Assembly (NCBI GenBank): GCA_963817755.1
Contig: CAWFPB010000004.1
Location: 118,714-182,713, forward strand
Direction: 5' to 3'
Source: Oleiagrimonas sp963817755
Lineage (GTDB): Bacteria; Pseudomonadota; Gammaproteobacteria; Xanthomonadales; Rhodanobacteraceae
Length of the DNA: 64,000 nt
The translations under genes were made by a program, and so were the position numbers. This document shows positions 59,925 through 64,000 of the stretch, piece by piece; the stretch's first letter is position 1; each line of letters opens with the position of its first letter. Under the pieces are notes generated by a model. The model did no database searches and was not told the origin of the DNA. It saw only the letters and a list, made by a program, of their open reading frames with translations.

Positions 59925-61043
59925 CTAGCGCGGCGCGGCATGCACCGTGCCGAGCAGGCGCGGTCCGGCAGCGCCCGTGACCGAGGGCAGGTTGCCCGCC
60001 TCGCCAAGCAGGCGCCGTCGTGCCAGCCAAGCAAAGCCCATCGATTCGACATGGTCCGGCGCCACCCCCAGTTGTTCACTGCTCCACAGCTTGCGCGGCG
60101 CCAGCGCCGCGGCCAGTTGCTGCATCAGCAGGCGGTTGTGCACGCCGCCGCCGCATGCCACGACCTCCCGGACCGATGCCGCTTCGCGCACGACGGCATC
60201 GGCCACCGAGCGCACGGTCAGCGCAAGCAGGGTGGCCTGCACGTCCTCGGGACGCAGGTTCTCGGTCCGCGCACGCTCCTGCATCCAGCCGAGGTGGAAG
60301 GTTTCGCGCCCGGTGCTCTTGGGGGCGGCCTGTGCGAAATAGGGGTCGGACAACAGCTGCTGCAGAACAGACTCGTCGACTGTGCCACGAGCGGCGAATG
60401 CGCCGTCGCGGTCGAACGGCTGGTCCAGGTGCCGCTGGCACCAGGCATCCATCAGTCCATTGGCCGGTCCGCTGTCGAAGCCGGTCACGCGGCCGTCGGC
60501 GTGCAGTACGCTGAGGTTGGCGATACCGCCCAGGTTCAACACTGCGCGCACGCCATCGGGCGCGCCGAGTACGGCGGCGTGAAAGGCGGGCATCAGCGGT
60601 GCGCCCTGGCCGCCTGCGGCGACGTCGGCACGGCGGAAATCCGCCACGGTGTCGATGCCGGTACGCTCGGCGATCACGCTTGCGTCGCCGATCTGCAGCG
60701 TGAACGGATGGTCGCCGCCGATACGGTGGCGGAGCGTCTGGCCGTGGGAACCGATCGCGCGGACCGATGACGTTTCCACACCGGACGCCTGCAGGAGCTG
60801 ATCGACGGCATCGGCGAAGCACCGACCCGCTTCCACGTCGAGGCGTCCGAAGTCGTCCAGGTCGAGCGTGCCCGTGCCCTGCGAGATGTCGAGGATGCGC
60901 CGGCGTACATCGTCCGGCCAGGGATGGGTGCAGGCATGCAGCAGTTCGACCTGCGGCTCGAAACGGCACAGGGCCGCGTCGATTCCATCCGCGCTGGTGC
61001 CCGAGATCAGGCCGACGTACAGCCCGGATGCGGAATCGATCAT
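59925..61043 (-). CDS. anmK: Anhydro-N-acetylmuramic acid kinase
   Basis: Phosphorylates and opens 1,6-anhydro-MurNAc to MurNAc 6-phosphate in wall recycling. The 372-residue sugar kinase has the phosphate loop GLISGTSADGIDAAL, the catalytic segment FRRADVAAGGQGAPL, NLGGIANLSVL and the FDSGPANGLMDAW motif, and CGGGVHNRLLM near the end. Length normal. The gene lies 7 bases behind the M23 peptidase gene on the same strand, as in Pseudomonas. Confidence 0.97.
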   Translation of the reverse strand: MIDSASGLYVGLISGTSADGIDAALCRFEPQVELLHACTHPWPDDVRRRILDISQGTGTLDLDDFGRLDVEAGRCFADAVDQLLQASGVETSSVRAIGSHGQTLRHRIGGDHPFTLQIGDASVIAERTGIDTVADFRRADVAAGGQGAPLMPAFHAAVLGAPDGVRAVLNLGGIANLSVLHADGRVTGFDSGPANGLMDAWCQRHLDQPFDRDGAFAARGTVDESVLQQLLSDPYFAQAAPKSTGRETFHLGWMQERARTENLRPEDVQATLLALTVRSVADAVVREAASVREVVACGGGVHNRLLMQQLAAALAPRKLWSSEQLGVAPDHVESMGFAWLARRRLLGEAGNLPSVTGAAGPRLLGTVHAAPR

Positions 61044-61050
61044 GGCGGCG

Positions 61051-62514
61051 TCAGTCGGCCTTCGGGGCCTTGTCGTCGGTGGTCCGGCTGGCCAGGCGCA
61101 CGTTGGCATCGACGGCGTCGATGCGCGTCATGAACGGCTTGGCGTGCTGCTTGAACTGTGCCAGTAGCTTGGACGGCAGCGGCTTGGGCTTGGGCATGGT
61201 CACGGTCAGCGGATTGACCGGGCGGCCATGGATGCGCACCTCGTAGTGCAGGTGCGGTCCGGTGGCCCAACCGGTCTGGCCGACGAAGCCGATGACCTGG
61301 CCCTGGTGGACATGCGAGCCCACGTGCAGGCCGGACGCGAAACGCGACATGTGGCCATAGCCGGTGCTGTAGGCGGGGGTGTTGCGGATGCGGATGTAGC
61401 GGCCGTAGCCGCGCACCCAGCCGCGGATGGTGATCACGCCGTTGCCGGCGGCATGGATCGGCGTGCCCGTCGGGGCGGCCAGGTCGACGCCGGCGTGCAG
61501 GTGCCGGCTGTGCAGGACCGGATCCATGCGCATGCCGAAGCGGGAGGAGATGCGGCTGAACTTGAGCGGCGTGCGCAGCAGTGCACGCTCCAGCGGCCGG
61601 CCGTCCTCGCTGTAGTAGCCGAAGCTGCCGTCGGGTTTCTGGAAGCGGAACGCAGTAAAGCGGTGACCGCGGTTGTTGAATTCGGCCGCCAGGATGTTGC
61701 CGCCATGCAGGTACGCACCGTCGCGCCAGACATCGTCGTAGATCACCGTGAAGCTGTCGCCGGTGCGCACCTCGCGGGCCAGGTCGATGTCGTACTTGAA
61801 CACGTCGGCCAGCTTCACCACCATCGCGTCGCTCAGGCCCGCGCGGCTGGCGGCACCGAACAGCGAGGAGCGGATCACGCCGTGGGCGATGTGCTGGCGG
61901 CGTTCGACATGACGTTCCTGCATCTGGCGCGTCACTTCGCCATCGGCAAAGCGCAGCACCACACGGTGCTCAGCATCCTGTTCGAAGCGCATGGCCTCGA
62001 GCTTGCCGCTGCGGTCGGTGAGAAATCCGATGGCGTCGCCCGGATGCAGGTCGTGAAGGGTGCCGGATTTGTGGGTGGCGTCGAGCGCCAGCTTGAGATC
62101 GGCGAAATCGAGATCGCGCGACTGGAACAGGCCGGACAGCGTCTGGCCCGGTTTGACGTGGACCACCTGCCACTGCGGCTGCCTGGCCGGCAGCGGTTGC
62201 GGCGGGAGCACCGGCAGTGTCAACGGGATCTCGGTTATGCTCTGGGCATCGGGGGCGGGTTTGTGGACGCTTGCCCAGGTCGGCATGACCAGCACGGAAA
62301 GCACGGTGACCAGGCTCACGGCGACCGTGAGGATCCAGCGTTCGCGGGCCCAGTGCACGGGCGTGGACTGGTTCGGCGAACCCTTGAACCAGCTGGTCAG
62401 GCGTTCCCGGAAACGCGGGCGATGGTGTGCGGAAGTGCGTCGTGTCGCCTGGCGGCGATCCTGGTTCGCCGTCGATTTGCCCTGATTCATCGTGCCGATC
62501 CGCCCCGCGATCAT
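61051..62514 (-). CDS. M23 family murein endopeptidase (MepM-like)
   Basis: A 487-residue LytM-type peptidase. One membrane anchor (WILTVAVSLVTVLSVLVM, about 60-77) is followed by an OapA/LysM-like segment (VVHVKPGQTLSGLFQSRDL) and the C-terminal M23 domain, with zinc ligands in HAGVDLAAP (His, Asp) and GPHLHYEV (His). It cleaves peptidoglycan crosslinks in the periplasm. Two in-frame starts exist, 62514 and 62490, and neither has a clear ribosome site. It is divergent from tyrS and followed closely by anmK. Confidence 0.93.
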   Translation of the reverse strand: MIAGRIGTMNQGKSTANQDRRQATRRTSAHHRPRFRERLTSWFKGSPNQSTPVHWARERWILTVAVSLVTVLSVLVMPTWASVHKPAPDAQSITEIPLTLPVLPPQPLPARQPQWQVVHVKPGQTLSGLFQSRDLDFADLKLALDATHKSGTLHDLHPGDAIGFLTDRSGKLEAMRFEQDAEHRVVLRFADGEVTRQMQERHVERRQHIAHGVIRSSLFGAASRAGLSDAMVVKLADVFKYDIDLAREVRTGDSFTVIYDDVWRDGAYLHGGNILAAEFNNRGHRFTAFRFQKPDGSFGYYSEDGRPLERALLRTPLKFSRISSRFGMRMDPVLHSRHLHAGVDLAAPTGTPIHAAGNGVITIRGWVRGYGRYIRIRNTPAYSTGYGHMSRFASGLHVGSHVHQGQVIGFVGQTGWATGPHLHYEVRIHGRPVNPLTVTMPKPKPLPSKLLAQFKQHAKPFMTRIDAVDANVRLASRTTDDKAPKAD

Positions 62515-62676
62515 GTTGGGAGTAATGAGTACGGCTACGATAGCGAGCGCTGTGAAACCCCGTCAACGCCTTTTTTTTCAAAGCGTTGCGCCCATCACTT
62601 CGATTAACGCACAATTAACCGCATTCAGCTCGCCAACCCTGCCGGCGGGCGCCATTCCTTGAGTAAAGAGGTCTGC

Positions 62677-63889
<1,213 letters not shown>

Positions 63890-63910
63890 GCACGATTTTT
63901 CACATAGGGG

Positions 63911-63939
63911 TTGCGCTGTGCGCGACGCCTCCCTATGAT
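63911..63939 (+). promoter_or_regulatory. Strong sigma70 promoter, probably of an rRNA operon
   Basis: TTGCGC and TATGAT are separated by exactly 17 bases and followed by a GC-rich discriminator (GCGCGGCC), a pattern typical of growth-rate-controlled rRNA promoters. In Pseudomonas aeruginosa the same order anmK - M23 peptidase - tyrZ is followed by the 16S rRNA gene. The rRNA itself would start beyond the window, so this is an inference from position and shape. Confidence 0.55.
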
Positions 63940-64000
63940 GCGCGGCCCGCCAACGCACAGGCGGGGCGCGGCCCATTTCCGGCGATGCAAATTTCCTTGA

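Noticed and set aside
62564..62588. Inverted repeat CAACGC/GCGTTG around an eight-T run as a terminator
   Set aside because: The T-run is in the loop, not after the stem, and it lies in the divergent promoter region of the M23 peptidase and tyrS genes.

Overview
The window looks like chromosomal DNA of a high-GC gammaproteobacterium of the order Xanthomonadales (Lysobacterales), most likely a Rhodanobacteraceae-type organism. This is judged from protein flavour (xanthomonad-like speA/speE, an Lrp regulator beside phhA, DUF885 and S9 exopeptidases, a glnA with upstream NtrC sites) and from dense GC-rich coding with many 4-bp stop/start overlaps. No prophage, complete IS, CRISPR array, tRNA or rRNA gene was seen. 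I count about 57 protein genes.

Layout. 1-7.4 kb: end of an unidentified membrane gene, fbp, a DUF885 metalloprotein, ompW with an ANR/FNR-type box, a ClC transporter and guaD. 7.4-9.9 kb: the nitrogen two-component pair ntrC/ntrB, with an NtrC-type operator touching the ntrB start codon. 9.9-21.6 kb: an accessory surface region. It holds an acyltransferase-3, a DUF6916 protein, a GNAT acetyltransferase, three phage-tail-collar paralogues, a 1805-residue Ig-repeat autotransporter with 264-bp tandem repeats, and a secreted S9 peptidase. 21.6-31 kb: glnA with a sigma54 promoter and two NtrC sites, uppP, a PQQ-type sugar dehydrogenase, a Ycf46-like AAA ATPase, a YheT-like hydrolase, an acyltransferase, an Lrp regulator divergent from phhA, and a GNAT. 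31-43 kb: an isolated GspE/PilB-type ATPase, a FosA fosfomycin transferase with a complete active site, a thiolase, a TonB-like protein, an HKD phospholipase-D lipoprotein, YceI, SixA, a lone ParA, and secreted or small proteins of unknown function. 42-47 kb: divergent speE/speA (polyamines), then a HAD phosphatase, a methyltransferase and an SDR. 47-51 kb: a pilin-domain fusion protein, an FtsN-like SPOR protein and argS. 51-58 kb: radC, coaBC-dut-algC-type mutase, a DUF4124 protein and pyrE, an order resembling the Pseudomonas dfp-dut-algC-pyrE region. 57-64 kb: xthA-ampG, a ribbon-helix-helix protein, anmK, an M23 peptidase and tyrS. A strong sigma70 promoter follows tyrS and probably opens an rRNA operon just beyond the window, as in Pseudomonas aeruginosa.

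How the genes work together. NtrB/NtrC made at 7.4-9.8 kb should control glnA at 21.6-23 kb through the sites identified here. AmpG, AnmK and the M23 peptidase serve peptidoglycan recycling and remodelling, and UppP recycles the lipid carrier. speA and speE make agmatine and spermidine. The 11-19 kb locus is the best candidate for an undescribed system: three cytosolic-looking tail-collar proteins, an acetyltransferase and DUF6916 packed together and transcribed away from a giant autotransporter adhesin.

Points that stand out: (1) tyrS is broken by a +1 frameshift although the protein should be essential; (2) a 42-bp perfect palindrome flanked by CTAG sits exactly between two convergent stop codons, as if a tiny IS5-type element had landed in a shared CTAG stop; (3) the 516-bp gap between argS and radC holds two DnaA boxes, an AT-only palindrome and a plus-strand terminator with no gene in front of it, so a small RNA is likely there.
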